DNA from: an uncultured Alphaproteobacteria bacterium
Lineage (GTDB): Bacteria; Pseudomonadota; Alphaproteobacteria; Paracaedibacterales; CAIULA01
NCBI GenBank assembly: GCA_903899945.1
Contig: CAIULA010000016.1
Coordinates: 20,688 to 84,687, forward strand
Length of the DNA stretch: 64,000 nucleotides
Direction: 5' to 3'
The position numbers and the translations under genes were made by a program. Within the stretch, counting starts at the first letter, position 1, and every line of letters starts with the position of its first letter. The notes beneath the pieces are model-generated. The model made no database searches and was not told the DNA's origin. It saw only the letters and a list, made by a program, of their open reading frames with translations. Below are positions 37,868 through 47,064 of this stretch, one piece after another.

Positions 37868-38824
37868 CTATCCTTTGTACCGTTCCCAATGATTCTCTAG
37901 AATTGGCCATACAGTTTCAACGCTTAAAGAAGTCATGTAGCAATCTTGGGATTTATGAGAGAATTCAGGCGTTGATTTTAACTCATCATATGTCATAGGA
38001 ATACGAACAACAATATTGCGCGTTTCATCATAATCTTGCCATGGCCTATAGTTCTGTTCTCTGGAGGGCCCAAACAGTCCAATGGTAGGGACTCTAAGAG
38101 CAGCTGCTATGTGCATTAAACCTGAATCATTTCCAATAAAAACCTTACATTGTTTTATACAAGCTGCTGTTTCAATTAAACTTAAATTCTTATCGAAAAA
38201 TGACAAGACCTGCTCTTTGGGTAAAGATTCAATCAAAGGCTCTACCATACTTTTTTCATGAGGAGCTGCAAAGATGGCAATTTTTGTTTCCGGATATTGG
38301 TGAGAGAAGCGTTTAAATACTTCAATGAATGAGGAAATAGGCCATTGTTTTCCAACCCAGTTTGCAGCTGGTGCGACTGCAACACATGGATGGTTATCAA
38401 AACAAGCTCTCGTTTTTTCAAACCGCTTCTCTGAAAACCAAAGCTCCGGTGAAAAAGCTTTTCCATCAATTAATGCTGAGACTTGCTCAACTTTATGACG
38501 AGGATCACTTGGTTTACTCTTCCAAACAACGCGTTTTTTTGTCAAGAGCAAATAAGAAATCGCTGAGCCACGTAGATCAATTACCCAATCCCATTTTTGT
38601 CCAACTACTTTTGTCCATAACGTCAACCAATGCTTACTGAGGCGCTGTTTGGGAAAAACAATCAGATCATTTAACAAGGGGTAATCTTCGAACAGAGAGG
38701 CAGGCAGAGGGTCTACAGCAATCGTTACTTTTGCAAAAGGATAACGTTTTTGTATTTCGCTTAAAATACCGGTTGTTAATACAGCATCACCAATTCGACT
38801 GCATGTTATAAAAAGTATTTTCAT
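37868..38824 (-). CDS. glycosyltransferase family 9 (heptosyltransferase-like)
   Basis: A soluble GT-B enzyme of about 318 residues. The N-terminal MKILFITCSRIGDAVLTTGI and the C-terminal FIGNDSGLMHIAAALRVPTI plus GLFGPSREQNYRPW are the donor-binding signatures of ADP-heptose:LPS heptosyltransferases. It probably adds a core sugar to lipopolysaccharide at the cytoplasmic face. I prefer ATG 38824; a TTG at 38839 overlaps the tldE stop (TTGA) and would imply coupling. It is the last gene of a tldD-tldE-GT9 run. Confidence 0.87.
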   Translation of the reverse strand: MKILFITCSRIGDAVLTTGILSEIQKRYPFAKVTIAVDPLPASLFEDYPLLNDLIVFPKQRLSKHWLTLWTKVVGQKWDWVIDLRGSAISYLLLTKKRVVWKSKPSDPRHKVEQVSALIDGKAFSPELWFSEKRFEKTRACFDNHPCVAVAPAANWVGKQWPISSFIEVFKRFSHQYPETKIAIFAAPHEKSMVEPLIESLPKEQVLSFFDKNLSLIETAACIKQCKVFIGNDSGLMHIAAALRVPTIGLFGPSREQNYRPWQDYDETRNIVVRIPMTYDELKSTPEFSHKSQDCYMTSLSVETVWPILENHWERYKG

Positions 38825-38835
38825 AAATGGAAATC

Positions 38836-40158
38836 TCAAAGAGTATAGGAAAAATTATCAACCAGCATCCCAGGAACCAAGGATCCCCCAACTGATCTTT
38901 GATCATAGGTATCGGTTTCAGCAATCAAATATGATTCATCAGTTAAACTCAAAAGCCCCTCTCCCCAAAAATGGTAAAGAGTTTCATCAAAGCGCATATC
39001 CTTTATTGGCGAGACAATTTTTCCATCTTCGACCCAGAAACACCCATAGCGCGTCATACCGGTTATACGTCCTTTATTAAGGTCACTCCAGTTCAAATAA
39101 TGAACATTACTTACAAACAAACCTGTATCAAGTGTTTTTAGAATTTCACTCTCTTGTAGAGATCCAGTGGAGATAGATGGTGCGCGAAGCCCCTCACCTG
39201 AATCAGCATAATTTGTTTCAAGTTTATATTCTTTTGCTGACCGAGTGCTTGTTAAAAGATTTTTGAGTTGGCCTTTTTCCACAATAGGTAACGACATAGG
39301 CGCTAACTCACCGAAACTATTGAATCGCGGGCTAGAACCTTTCGAAAAATCTTCACAAAGCGTAAATAAAGGAGAAAGGGTTGCATCACCATCTTTTATC
39401 AATTTAAAGGCAGACTGCCCTTGATAATAAGAAGACGCACCAACTCCATTCCAGGATAATATATTCAAAAAACCACAAACAGCTTCTGGAGCAAAATAAG
39501 TTCTATATTTTCCGGGAGCTAAGGTTTTATTTGGAGAATCTAGCTTGCTCAGTTGCTCTTTAGAAAAATCTAGTTTGTCTTGGAATAATTCTTTCGACCA
39601 ATCCTTATCGGCATAGATTAGTTTTACTGCCTTTTGTGAAGGTGTGTAAAAAGAAAGATCCAAGCAAAAGTTTTCACTTTCGTACCAATGGCTTTGCCCT
39701 AAAGAATTTATGTTTCCACGCATAACAGAACCGGCAGTTAAAATACCTGCACAATCAAGATCTTTTATCATCGGAGAAAGCACATCCATCCAATCCTTAT
39801 CTTCTGGAAAAAAACCTTTATGATGCTCTTCACTGTTACCTAGATTATTGATTTCTGGACAAAAAGGATCTAGAGGAAGCTGATTAGCATCTTCGCGGCA
39901 TTTTTCTAAAACTTTTTTCCCTTGTTCAAAATTTACTTTTGAATCTGAACCAAAGGGTAAGTGATAGTTTATGTGACGCCCATTTTTAAGAAAAGTGAAT
40001 TTAATGGATCCTTGATCAACAATCGTAATCTGGCGAATTTTTGCTTGATTAAGACGCATGAAAAGAGTCTTCTCTCCTGATGAAGAGAGAGACAAGACCT
40101 CATCCACCTGAAGCTTTTGGAAAATATCTTTTGCGAATTGATTAAAAAGATTTTGCAT
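38836..40158 (-). CDS. tldE: TldE/PmbA-type metalloprotease subunit
   Basis: The non-catalytic partner that pairs with TldD to form a peptide-degrading protease. It keeps the family's C-terminal fold (GDATLSPLFTLCEDFSKGSS, SLPIVEKGQLKNLLTSTRSA, NVHYLNWSDLNKGRITGMTR) but lacks the HExxxH zinc motif, as expected for TldE/PmbA. The ATG at 40158 is preferred: AAAGGT sits just upstream and the stop of tldD is 4 nt before it. An upstream in-frame ATG at 40185 lies inside tldD. The product is 440 residues. Confidence 0.88.
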   Translation of the reverse strand: MQNLFNQFAKDIFQKLQVDEVLSLSSSGEKTLFMRLNQAKIRQITIVDQGSIKFTFLKNGRHINYHLPFGSDSKVNFEQGKKVLEKCREDANQLPLDPFCPEINNLGNSEEHHKGFFPEDKDWMDVLSPMIKDLDCAGILTAGSVMRGNINSLGQSHWYESENFCLDLSFYTPSQKAVKLIYADKDWSKELFQDKLDFSKEQLSKLDSPNKTLAPGKYRTYFAPEAVCGFLNILSWNGVGASSYYQGQSAFKLIKDGDATLSPLFTLCEDFSKGSSPRFNSFGELAPMSLPIVEKGQLKNLLTSTRSAKEYKLETNYADSGEGLRAPSISTGSLQESEILKTLDTGLFVSNVHYLNWSDLNKGRITGMTRYGCFWVEDGKIVSPIKDMRFDETLYHFWGEGLLSLTDESYLIAETDTYDQRSVGGSLVPGMLVDNFSYTL

Positions 40159-40162
40159 ACCT

Positions 40163-41587
40163 TTACCCTGCGCCTCCAAAAACATCTATTTTTTCAAACC
40201 AGCAAGTTGGGACGGCATGACCTACGCGAATAACCTGGTTCGGCTCTCCTTTTCCGCAGTATGGGCTTCCTGATATTTTGTAAGTATCTTTGTTTCCAAC
40301 TGCACGCAAACTCTTCCAAAAGGGAACGGAAATTCCTCTATAATTCGGATTCTTTAAAACGGCTCCAAGACGACCATTTTGAATGCGCCGTGCATACTCG
40401 CAGCCAAATTGAAATTTATTTCGGTAATCATCAATGGACCAGGATTTATTAGTTTGCATATAAATGCCATCTTCTATTCTTGATATCATTTCTTCGAAAG
40501 ATGAGTTGCCTGGTTCAATATTAATGTTCGCCATACGGTCAAGGGGAGGCCTGTTCCATGAAGAAACCCTGGCATTCGCTACACCTTGCAATTTTAGTCT
40601 CTCTTGGCTTTCAAGGCTCCCAAGACCCCGCATTAAAAGGCCATCTTTGATTAGATATTCGCGTGTTGCTTTATTACCAACATCATCAAAAGCATAACTG
40701 GCTGCCTCACTTTCAACGAAAGGATCAAAAGTCACATTTAAAAGAGATGAACCATATTGAAGCATGCCAAAATCACTTGGCTTTACAAAACTCCATCCTG
40801 CATAATTCCTCTCATCCCCTAAAATCCGATCTAGCTCAAGAGGATGACCTATCGATTCATGAACTTGAAGATAAAGCTGATCAGGCGCTAAAACAAGATC
40901 AAAAATTCCACTCGGACATTCTTCGGCTTTTAAAAGCTCTAAGGCTTCTTTTCCAACAATTTCTGCTGTAGCTTTAAGAACGTCTCTATCCAACAGTTCT
41001 AACCCTTGTTGCGTAAAGGGAGAACCATTTGTACGCGTTTGTGTTTCTGTTCCCTCTCCAGCCGTCGCGGCTAATGTTAGATAAGTCATTAAAGTTTTTT
41101 GAGATACATCGCTGCCGTTGCTGCTGACCATATAGCTACTTCGATCAACGATCATTGCATGAGCTATTGTGTTAACAATCTTATCGGAAACCTTTAAAAT
41201 ATTTGTGGTGTCAACAAGGATATCAACAAAATCAGCTGTCGGTATATTACTGGGTGCAAGTTTAAAAGGGGATGTATAATTGCCCACGGCCTTTGGCCTG
41301 ACAGACGTCGTGAAGGAATAAAGTTTATTCAGACTAGCCTTTTTTGCCAATTCTTCTGCTTTTTTAGCAGTATTATGAATGGCTTCTTCTGAATGCGTGT
41401 TGGTGCAGGCGTAGGCAAATTGTCCATCAACCAAAACCTCAATCATATATCCATGATCGATATTGACACCATTTTGGTCAGACCGACCATTACGTGCAGT
41501 ACGGGATGTAATTTCTTCCCTGATTTCCCTAATAGCCACCCAATCGGCTTTGATGGACAAATTTTCAAGACAACGTTTTAAATTCAT
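40163..41587 (-). CDS. tldD: TldD-type zinc metalloprotease
   Basis: The catalytic subunit of the TldD/TldE protease, known to degrade unfolded peptides and in some bacteria to mature ribosomal peptides and process CcdA. The zinc motif HESIGH (HExxxH) is present, followed by LELDRILGDERNYAG. The tail includes NYRGISVPFWKSLRAVGNKD. At 474 residues it is full length. It is immediately followed by tldE. I found no obvious precursor peptide next to it, so a general proteolytic role is more likely. Confidence 0.9.
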   Translation of the reverse strand: MNLKRCLENLSIKADWVAIREIREEITSRTARNGRSDQNGVNIDHGYMIEVLVDGQFAYACTNTHSEEAIHNTAKKAEELAKKASLNKLYSFTTSVRPKAVGNYTSPFKLAPSNIPTADFVDILVDTTNILKVSDKIVNTIAHAMIVDRSSYMVSSNGSDVSQKTLMTYLTLAATAGEGTETQTRTNGSPFTQQGLELLDRDVLKATAEIVGKEALELLKAEECPSGIFDLVLAPDQLYLQVHESIGHPLELDRILGDERNYAGWSFVKPSDFGMLQYGSSLLNVTFDPFVESEAASYAFDDVGNKATREYLIKDGLLMRGLGSLESQERLKLQGVANARVSSWNRPPLDRMANINIEPGNSSFEEMISRIEDGIYMQTNKSWSIDDYRNKFQFGCEYARRIQNGRLGAVLKNPNYRGISVPFWKSLRAVGNKDTYKISGSPYCGKGEPNQVIRVGHAVPTCWFEKIDVFGGAG

Positions 41588-41725
41588 ATAACTTATGTTC
41601 TTTTCCTAATCTGGGAAAATCTTAGCAAAATTTAAAAGATGTGTCTTGAAAATAACTTTAATGATTGTTAATTACCAAACTCTTTTTTATCATAGAGTCA
41701 TATCAATTCCTAAGATTTCAGTATT

Positions 41726-42646
41726 ATGCGCATCACTCAACGTGTTAAAAAAATTCTCAGCTTTTATGAAAGCGATAATCCGGGCACCAAGTCAAACTTA
41801 TCTAAATTCCTCATGCATGGGAAATTAGCCGGCAGTGGAAAATTGATGATTTTAGCCGTTGATCAAGGGTTTGAACACGGCCCCGATCGTAGTTTTGCAA
41901 GTAATCCAGATTCACTGCATCCTCACTTTCACTATCAAATGGCTATTGATGCCCGGCTTTCTGGTTATGCCGCCCCCCTTGGTTGGCTTGAGGCCGGCGC
42001 TGATAGTTTTGCAGGCGCCGTTCCAACTATTTTAAAAATGAATAGCAGCAACTGTTTGCTTGGAAAAAATAACATACCAGATCAGGCAGTCACGGCCACT
42101 GTTCAAGATGCTTTGCGTTTGGGATGTTCGGCCATTGGCTTTACAATTTATCCAGGTTCCGATGCATCCTTAGAAATGTTTGAGGAAATAAGAGAGCTTT
42201 CTCTTGAAGCCAAAGCTTGTGGCCTTGCCGTTATTATTTGGTCTTATGCGAGAGGAAGCTTGTCTAAAGAAGGAGAAACTGCTATTGACGTTATTAGTTA
42301 TGGCGCTCATATGGCGGCTTTATTAGGAGCGCATGTTATTAAGGTAAAATTGCCTTCTGCTCATCTTGAAATCCCTGCAGCAAAGACGAACTATCAAAAG
42401 TACGGCATTAAAATTGATACGATGGCTGACAGAGTTCGCCATGTAGTTGATTGTTGTTTTAAAGGCAGACGTATGGTTATCTTCTCAGGCGGCGAAAGCA
42501 AAGACATTAAGGATGTTTTAGATGACGGAAGAGCCATTCAAGCAGGTGGTGGTTATGGATCCATTATTGGACGCAATTGTTTCCAAAGGCCCCGTGATGA
42601 GGCTATGAATATGCTTAAAGATCTTGCAGAAATTTACAGAAAATAG
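41726..42646 (+). CDS. class I fructose-bisphosphate aldolase (archaeal/DhnA type)
   Basis: A TIM-barrel Schiff-base aldolase of 306 residues that interconverts fructose-1,6-bisphosphate and triose phosphates. Landmarks are LAVDQGFEHGPDRSF near the start, the active-site lysine region HVIKVKLPS, and the phosphate-binding VIFSGGESKD and GGYGSIIGRNCFQRP at the end. It starts at ATG 41726. NDUFA12 follows after 3 nt, so they share a transcript. Confidence 0.9.
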   Translation: MRITQRVKKILSFYESDNPGTKSNLSKFLMHGKLAGSGKLMILAVDQGFEHGPDRSFASNPDSLHPHFHYQMAIDARLSGYAAPLGWLEAGADSFAGAVPTILKMNSSNCLLGKNNIPDQAVTATVQDALRLGCSAIGFTIYPGSDASLEMFEEIRELSLEAKACGLAVIIWSYARGSLSKEGETAIDVISYGAHMAALLGAHVIKVKLPSAHLEIPAAKTNYQKYGIKIDTMADRVRHVVDCCFKGRRMVIFSGGESKDIKDVLDDGRAIQAGGGYGSIIGRNCFQRPRDEAMNMLKDLAEIYRK

Positions 42647-42649
42647 CCA

Positions 42650-43006
42650 ATGGATTTAGGAACCTTTATTTATACTTGGTGGAATGGTCAGCTTGTAGGG
42701 AATGACGAGTTTGGTAATCGTTATTTTCAGACAAAACGCGTAAAAAAGTATGAACAGCCCAAACGATGGGTTCTTTATAAGGGAAAGCCAGAGGCCTCAA
42801 AGGTTCCGGCTATTTGGCACGGGTGGCTTCATTACACAGTGGATGAGCCGCCATCCCAAAACACATCTTATCCTTGGGTTAAAAAACATTTGCCTAATTT
42901 AACAGGAACACGTTTAGCGCATCGTCCTGATAAAAATTCACCTCTCTATCCATCTACTCATTCAAAACGCAAGGCGATTCTCGATTATGTTCCCTGGAAA
43001 CCATAA
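42650..43006 (+). CDS. NADH:ubiquinone oxidoreductase accessory subunit NDUFA12
   Basis: A 118-residue homologue of mitochondrial complex I subunit NDUFA12 (17.2 kDa). It shows TWWNGQLVGNDEFGNRYFQ, RRWV-like KRWVLYKGKPEASKVPAIWH and GWLHYTVDEPP, then the tail H..HLPNLTGT. The subunit is limited to alphaproteobacteria and mitochondria, where it stabilises the peripheral arm. It is therefore a strong taxonomic marker. It overlaps the rluD start by 20 nt. Confidence 0.95.
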   Translation: MDLGTFIYTWWNGQLVGNDEFGNRYFQTKRVKKYEQPKRWVLYKGKPEASKVPAIWHGWLHYTVDEPPSQNTSYPWVKKHLPNLTGTRLAHRPDKNSPLYPSTHSKRKAILDYVPWKP

Positions 43007-43985
43007 ATCATTAGTCTCCGAGGTTGGTCTTGAAAACACAAAACAAAGGCTCGATAAATATTTAGCCACACAATTTCCCGATATAAGTAGAAACCGTCTA
43101 CAAAGCTGGATAGAAGATGGGCATGTTCTTTGCAATGGGGAAATTATCACAGACCTCAGTCATAAGGTTATTGAGGGAGAAATTTATACTCTCCTCCCCC
43201 CTCCTCTTCAAGATGCAATTCCAAAAGCACAAATTATCCATTTAGATATTATCTATGAAGATAACGATCTTTTGGTGATAAACAAAGCTCCTGGAATGGT
43301 TGTTCATCCAGCGCCAGGACATCATGATTCAACCTTGGTGAATGCTCTGCTTGCTCACTGCGGTGACTCTCTTTCAGGAATTGGGGATGTTAAACGCCCT
43401 GGAATTGTTCATCGCCTTGATAAAGATACAAGCGGTCTTATGGTTGTTGCAAAAAACGATACCGCTCATAATGGACTTGCTGTTCAATTCTCAATAGAAG
43501 ATGGAGGAAAACAGCTTACTAGAACTTATTGGGCGCTCGTTTGGGGATGCCCTCATCCATTAGAAGGAACTATAATCACCCAGATAGGGAGACATCCAAA
43601 AAACAGACAAAAAATGGCTGTTGTTAAAGACAGCACAGGTAAAAAATCAATTACCCATTATGCAGCGAAAAAACTATGGGGTTTTGGCCCCAAAGAAGAA
43701 ATTAAAATTAGTTTGGTTGAGTTTGTCCTTGAAACGGGACGAACCCATCAGATCCGTGTTCACAGCCATTTTATTGGCCATCCAGTTGTTGGTGATCCTT
43801 TGTATGGACGCAGAACTCCTCCATCTACTAAATTTTGCCCAAAGGAAATTCTAGATCTCAAAAGGCAAGCTCTTCACGCAGCCAGATTACAATTTATACA
43901 TCCTATAACAAATGAACTTATGCAATTTGAGGCTCCATTACCAAGTGATATGCAACAGCTGATGAAAATCTTAAACGATATGTGA
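42987..43985 (+). CDS. rluD: RluA/RluD-family 23S rRNA pseudouridine synthase
   Basis: Isomerises uridine to pseudouridine in large-subunit rRNA. An N-terminal S4 RNA-binding domain (about residues 15-75, RLDKYLATQFPDISRNRLQSW) precedes the catalytic domain with the aspartate in HRLDKDTSGLMVVAK. LETGRTHQIRVH and HPVVGDPLYG are further family motifs. At 332 residues it has RluD length. The exact target uridines are inferred from RluD and not certain. Confidence 0.92.
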   Translation: MFPGNHKSLVSEVGLENTKQRLDKYLATQFPDISRNRLQSWIEDGHVLCNGEIITDLSHKVIEGEIYTLLPPPLQDAIPKAQIIHLDIIYEDNDLLVINKAPGMVVHPAPGHHDSTLVNALLAHCGDSLSGIGDVKRPGIVHRLDKDTSGLMVVAKNDTAHNGLAVQFSIEDGGKQLTRTYWALVWGCPHPLEGTIITQIGRHPKNRQKMAVVKDSTGKKSITHYAAKKLWGFGPKEEIKISLVEFVLETGRTHQIRVHSHFIGHPVVGDPLYGRRTPPSTKFCPKEILDLKRQALHAARLQFIHPITNELMQFEAPLPSDMQQLMKILNDM

Positions 43986-43987
43986 CC

Positions 43988-45421
43988 TTATGTTTTTGGC
44001 AATGAAGCAAAAGCCTCTAAGGCTCTATGTCGCGAAAATTCAAGATTGATAATTGGTTTTGGGTATGTATTTCCCAAAACTACCCCCGCCTTTTTTAGGA
44101 CATCTTGCGGAGCATCCCATGGTTTGAATAAATACTTATCAGGCATATGTGCAAGCTCTGGGACAAATTGTCTTGTGTAGCTTCCTTCTGGGTCAAATTT
44201 TTCACCCTGGGTCACGGGATTAAAAATCCTGAAATAAGGAGCCGCATCAGCGCCACATCCTGCAATCCACTGCCAACTCGCACTGTTACTAGCAAGGTCT
44301 GCATCAACTAAACAATCCCAAAACCACTTTTCGCCGTGATGCCAATGCAACAGCAAATTCTTAACAAGGAAAGATCCCACAATCATACGAAGGCGGTTAT
44401 GCATATATCCCGTCTGCCATAGTTGCCTCATCCCTGCATCAACAATCGGATACCCTGTTTGCCCCTTTTTCCATGCTTTTAAAAAATCTTGATTATCACT
44501 CCATGGAAATGAGTCAAATTTACTTTGAAGATTTTTATGCGGTAAATCAGGGAAATGATAAAGTAGGTTATAAGAAAATTCACGCCACCCAAGTTCGCTT
44601 AAGAAACAATCAACATCTTCTTGTGAATAGTTACCAGTCATACCTTTTGCCGTTGCTTCAAACCATACTTGATTAGAGGAGATTTCACCAAAATGAAGGT
44701 GTGGAGATAGTTTTGAAATGTTGTTTTTATAAGGGAAATTTCTTCCTTCTTTGTAACCTACGAGCCCCTCATTTAAAAAGGTTTGTAATTTTTCTTGGGC
44801 ACCCTTCTCGCCAATATTCCAATAGGGTTTCATTTTTTGATGCCAGTTTTTGTCTGATAACAAGTTCAGTTGAGTTATACCTGTTTTGTTGGATTGATCC
44901 TTGATCAAATCTAATCTCTCTGATTTTGAGGTAGGTCTACGAATACAAGAAGTTCCAAAATATCCTTTTTGATAAAATGGCGTGAAGATCTTATAAGAGG
45001 TGTTATCGCTTTTTAAAACTTGCCAAGGCTCTAAAAGTAAAGACCCATTGAAGCTTTTGCACTCTATATCTTGTCCTTTAAAGAATGTCTTAATATCGGT
45101 ATCTTCTTTGATTCGCCAGGGTTCATAACATCTGTTCCAATAAACAGCATCTATATTGTTGTCTTTGACAAGTTTTAAAAGAATTTCTTTTGCATTCCCT
45201 TGGTAAACATTAAGGTTATTCTTTAAGTTGTTGTTAAGATCTGATAAGGAATGATGAAGCCACCACCGACTGGCTTCTCCAATTTTAAAATCATCTGCTT
45301 GGCTTTCATCTTGAATATAAATGGGCATGACTGCACCTTGTTTTTCCGCCTCATAGAGCCCAGGATTATCTGAAAGCCGTAAATCTTGACGAAACCAAAA
45401 TATTGTCTTTTTTGTATGCAT
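43988..45421 (-). CDS. phrB: deoxyribodipyrimidine photo-lyase
   Basis: A light-driven repair enzyme for cyclobutane pyrimidine dimers. It shows the N-terminal antenna-domain start TIFWFRQDLRLSDNPGL. The FAD-binding domain has LSPHLHFGEISSNQVW, WREFSYNLLYHFPD, GYPIVDAGMRQLWQTGYMHN and NSASWQWIAGCGADAAPYFR. At 477 residues it is a class I enzyme. Keeping photolyase suggests that the bacterium, or its host, meets sunlight, which is unusual for strictly buried symbionts. It converges on rluD. Confidence 0.94.
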   Translation of the reverse strand: MHTKKTIFWFRQDLRLSDNPGLYEAEKQGAVMPIYIQDESQADDFKIGEASRWWLHHSLSDLNNNLKNNLNVYQGNAKEILLKLVKDNNIDAVYWNRCYEPWRIKEDTDIKTFFKGQDIECKSFNGSLLLEPWQVLKSDNTSYKIFTPFYQKGYFGTSCIRRPTSKSERLDLIKDQSNKTGITQLNLLSDKNWHQKMKPYWNIGEKGAQEKLQTFLNEGLVGYKEGRNFPYKNNISKLSPHLHFGEISSNQVWFEATAKGMTGNYSQEDVDCFLSELGWREFSYNLLYHFPDLPHKNLQSKFDSFPWSDNQDFLKAWKKGQTGYPIVDAGMRQLWQTGYMHNRLRMIVGSFLVKNLLLHWHHGEKWFWDCLVDADLASNSASWQWIAGCGADAAPYFRIFNPVTQGEKFDPEGSYTRQFVPELAHMPDKYLFKPWDAPQDVLKKAGVVLGNTYPKPIINLEFSRHRALEAFASLPKT

Positions 45422-45587
45422 TTTTTGTTTTCTAGTAATGCCTAAAATTTGATCTTAGAATATCACTTTGAATTGTTAGTTGTTATGGTTATTTCTGAAA
45501 ATCTGCATTCATAAATTTTCATTTGTCAATTTGCCTCTATCCATTTTATGGTAGTATCCAAAATTATATAATTTTAAAGGCAAAAGA

Positions 45588-46985
45588 ATGAGTCAGTTTG
45601 ATGTTATCGTCATTGGTGGTGGTCCAGGTGGTTATGTTGCAGCAATTAGAGCCAGCCAATTAGGCTTAAAAACAGCTGTTGTTGAACGTGAACACCTTGG
45701 CGGAATTTGCCTTAATTGGGGATGTATTCCAACCAAGGCCCTTTTAAGAAGTGCAGAAATCAAACATCTGATTGATCATGCCGGTGATTATGGCATTGAG
45801 GTTAAAGAATCAAAAATAAACTTGGAAAAAATTGTTGAACGTTCTCGAAAAATTTCATCCCAGTTGGCAGGAGGTATCAAGCAACTGTTAAAGAAAAATA
45901 AGGTCACAGTTTTTGAAGGTCACGGCTTTATCGAAGAACCAGGAACGTTAAGTGTCACTGATAAAGATGGAAAAAAGGAGCTGCTGACGGCAAAACATAT
46001 CATTATTGCAACAGGAGCCAGAGCACGCCTATTGCCAACCATGCCAAATGATATGGCCCGCGTTTGGACTGCAAAGCAGGCCATGACGCCAAGTTTTATG
46101 CCAAAATCATTACTTATCATTGGCTCGGGTGCAATTGGTATTGAATTTGCTAGTTTCTATAAAACTTTAGGCGCCGAAGTTACAGTCATTGAAATGCAAG
46201 ATCGTATTCTGCCGCAAGAAGATGAAGAGATCTCAAGCCTCGCTCTTAAAACATTCACGAAACAAGGGATGAAGTTTCACCTATCTTCAATAGTCAAAGA
46301 TGTTAAAGCAACCGACAAAACAGTAACAGCTGTGATTGAAGGAAGTGATAAAAAATCTCACACTCTTAATGTGGATGCGGTTATTATAGCGATCGGTATT
46401 ATTGGAAATACAGAAAACCTGGGACTTGAAAAAACCAAAGTAAAGGTTGAGCGAGGTCAAATTATAACAAACGAATGGTGTTCAACCAATGAACCGGGCA
46501 TTTATGCCATAGGTGATGTTGCAGGGGCTCCTTGGCTTGCCCATAAAGCCTCACATGAAGGAATTATTTGTGTAGAGAAAATAGCGGGGGAAAAAGGTGT
46601 TCATCCCTTGAAAAAAGAACTGATTCCAGGTTGCACTTATAGCTTACCTCAAATTGCGAGCGTTGGGCTTACGGAAACAAAGGCAAAGGAAGCTGGGCAT
46701 GAACTCAAAGTTGGAAGGTTCCCTTTCCGTGGGAATGGTAAAGCTCTCGCACTTGGTGATTCAGAAGGACTTGTTAAGACAATCTTTGATGCTAAAACAG
46801 GAGAATTTTTAGGAGCACATATGATTGGCGCCGAAGTTACCGAACTTATTCAAGGATTTACAATTGCCAAAACTCTTGAAACAACAGAAAAAGAACTAAT
46901 GAGCACTATTTTCCCTCACCCAACTTTATCAGAAATGATGCATGAAGCTGTGTTAGATGCCTTTGGAAAAGTTATTCACTTTTAG
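45588..46985 (+). CDS. lpdA: dihydrolipoyl dehydrogenase
   Basis: E3 component of 2-oxoacid dehydrogenase complexes, re-oxidising dihydrolipoamide. The FAD motif is VIVIGGGPGGYVAAIRA, the redox disulfide is GGICLNWGCIPTKALL, the NAD motif is IIGSGAIGIEFASF, and the second FAD motif is GIYAIGDVAG. The active-site histidine lies in HPTLSEMMHEA. The product is 465 residues. A good ribosome binding site (AAAGGCAAAAGA) precedes it. It stands alone without its E1/E2 partners, and a terminator follows. Confidence 0.96.
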   Translation: MSQFDVIVIGGGPGGYVAAIRASQLGLKTAVVEREHLGGICLNWGCIPTKALLRSAEIKHLIDHAGDYGIEVKESKINLEKIVERSRKISSQLAGGIKQLLKKNKVTVFEGHGFIEEPGTLSVTDKDGKKELLTAKHIIIATGARARLLPTMPNDMARVWTAKQAMTPSFMPKSLLIIGSGAIGIEFASFYKTLGAEVTVIEMQDRILPQEDEEISSLALKTFTKQGMKFHLSSIVKDVKATDKTVTAVIEGSDKKSHTLNVDAVIIAIGIIGNTENLGLEKTKVKVERGQIITNEWCSTNEPGIYAIGDVAGAPWLAHKASHEGIICVEKIAGEKGVHPLKKELIPGCTYSLPQIASVGLTETKAKEAGHELKVGRFPFRGNGKALALGDSEGLVKTIFDAKTGEFLGAHMIGAEVTELIQGFTIAKTLETTEKELMSTIFPHPTLSEMMHEAVLDAFGKVIHF

Positions 46986-47007
46986 GGATCGCCTTTTTTT
47001 GGAGATT

Positions 47008-47032
47008 AGAAATAATAATTTCTGGTTTTTTT
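47008..47032 (+). terminator. intrinsic terminator after lpdA
   Basis: AGAAAT pairs with ATTTCT around AATA, followed after GG by seven Ts. Confidence 0.65.
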
Positions 47033-47064
47033 CTAAAGGCAAAACTTCAGACTGTTCTTGACCT

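Noticed and set aside
40163..41587. A peptide-antibiotic maturation locus built on tldD/tldE
   Set aside because: No precursor peptide, cyclodehydratase or exporter is next to the pair. A general protease role is simpler.
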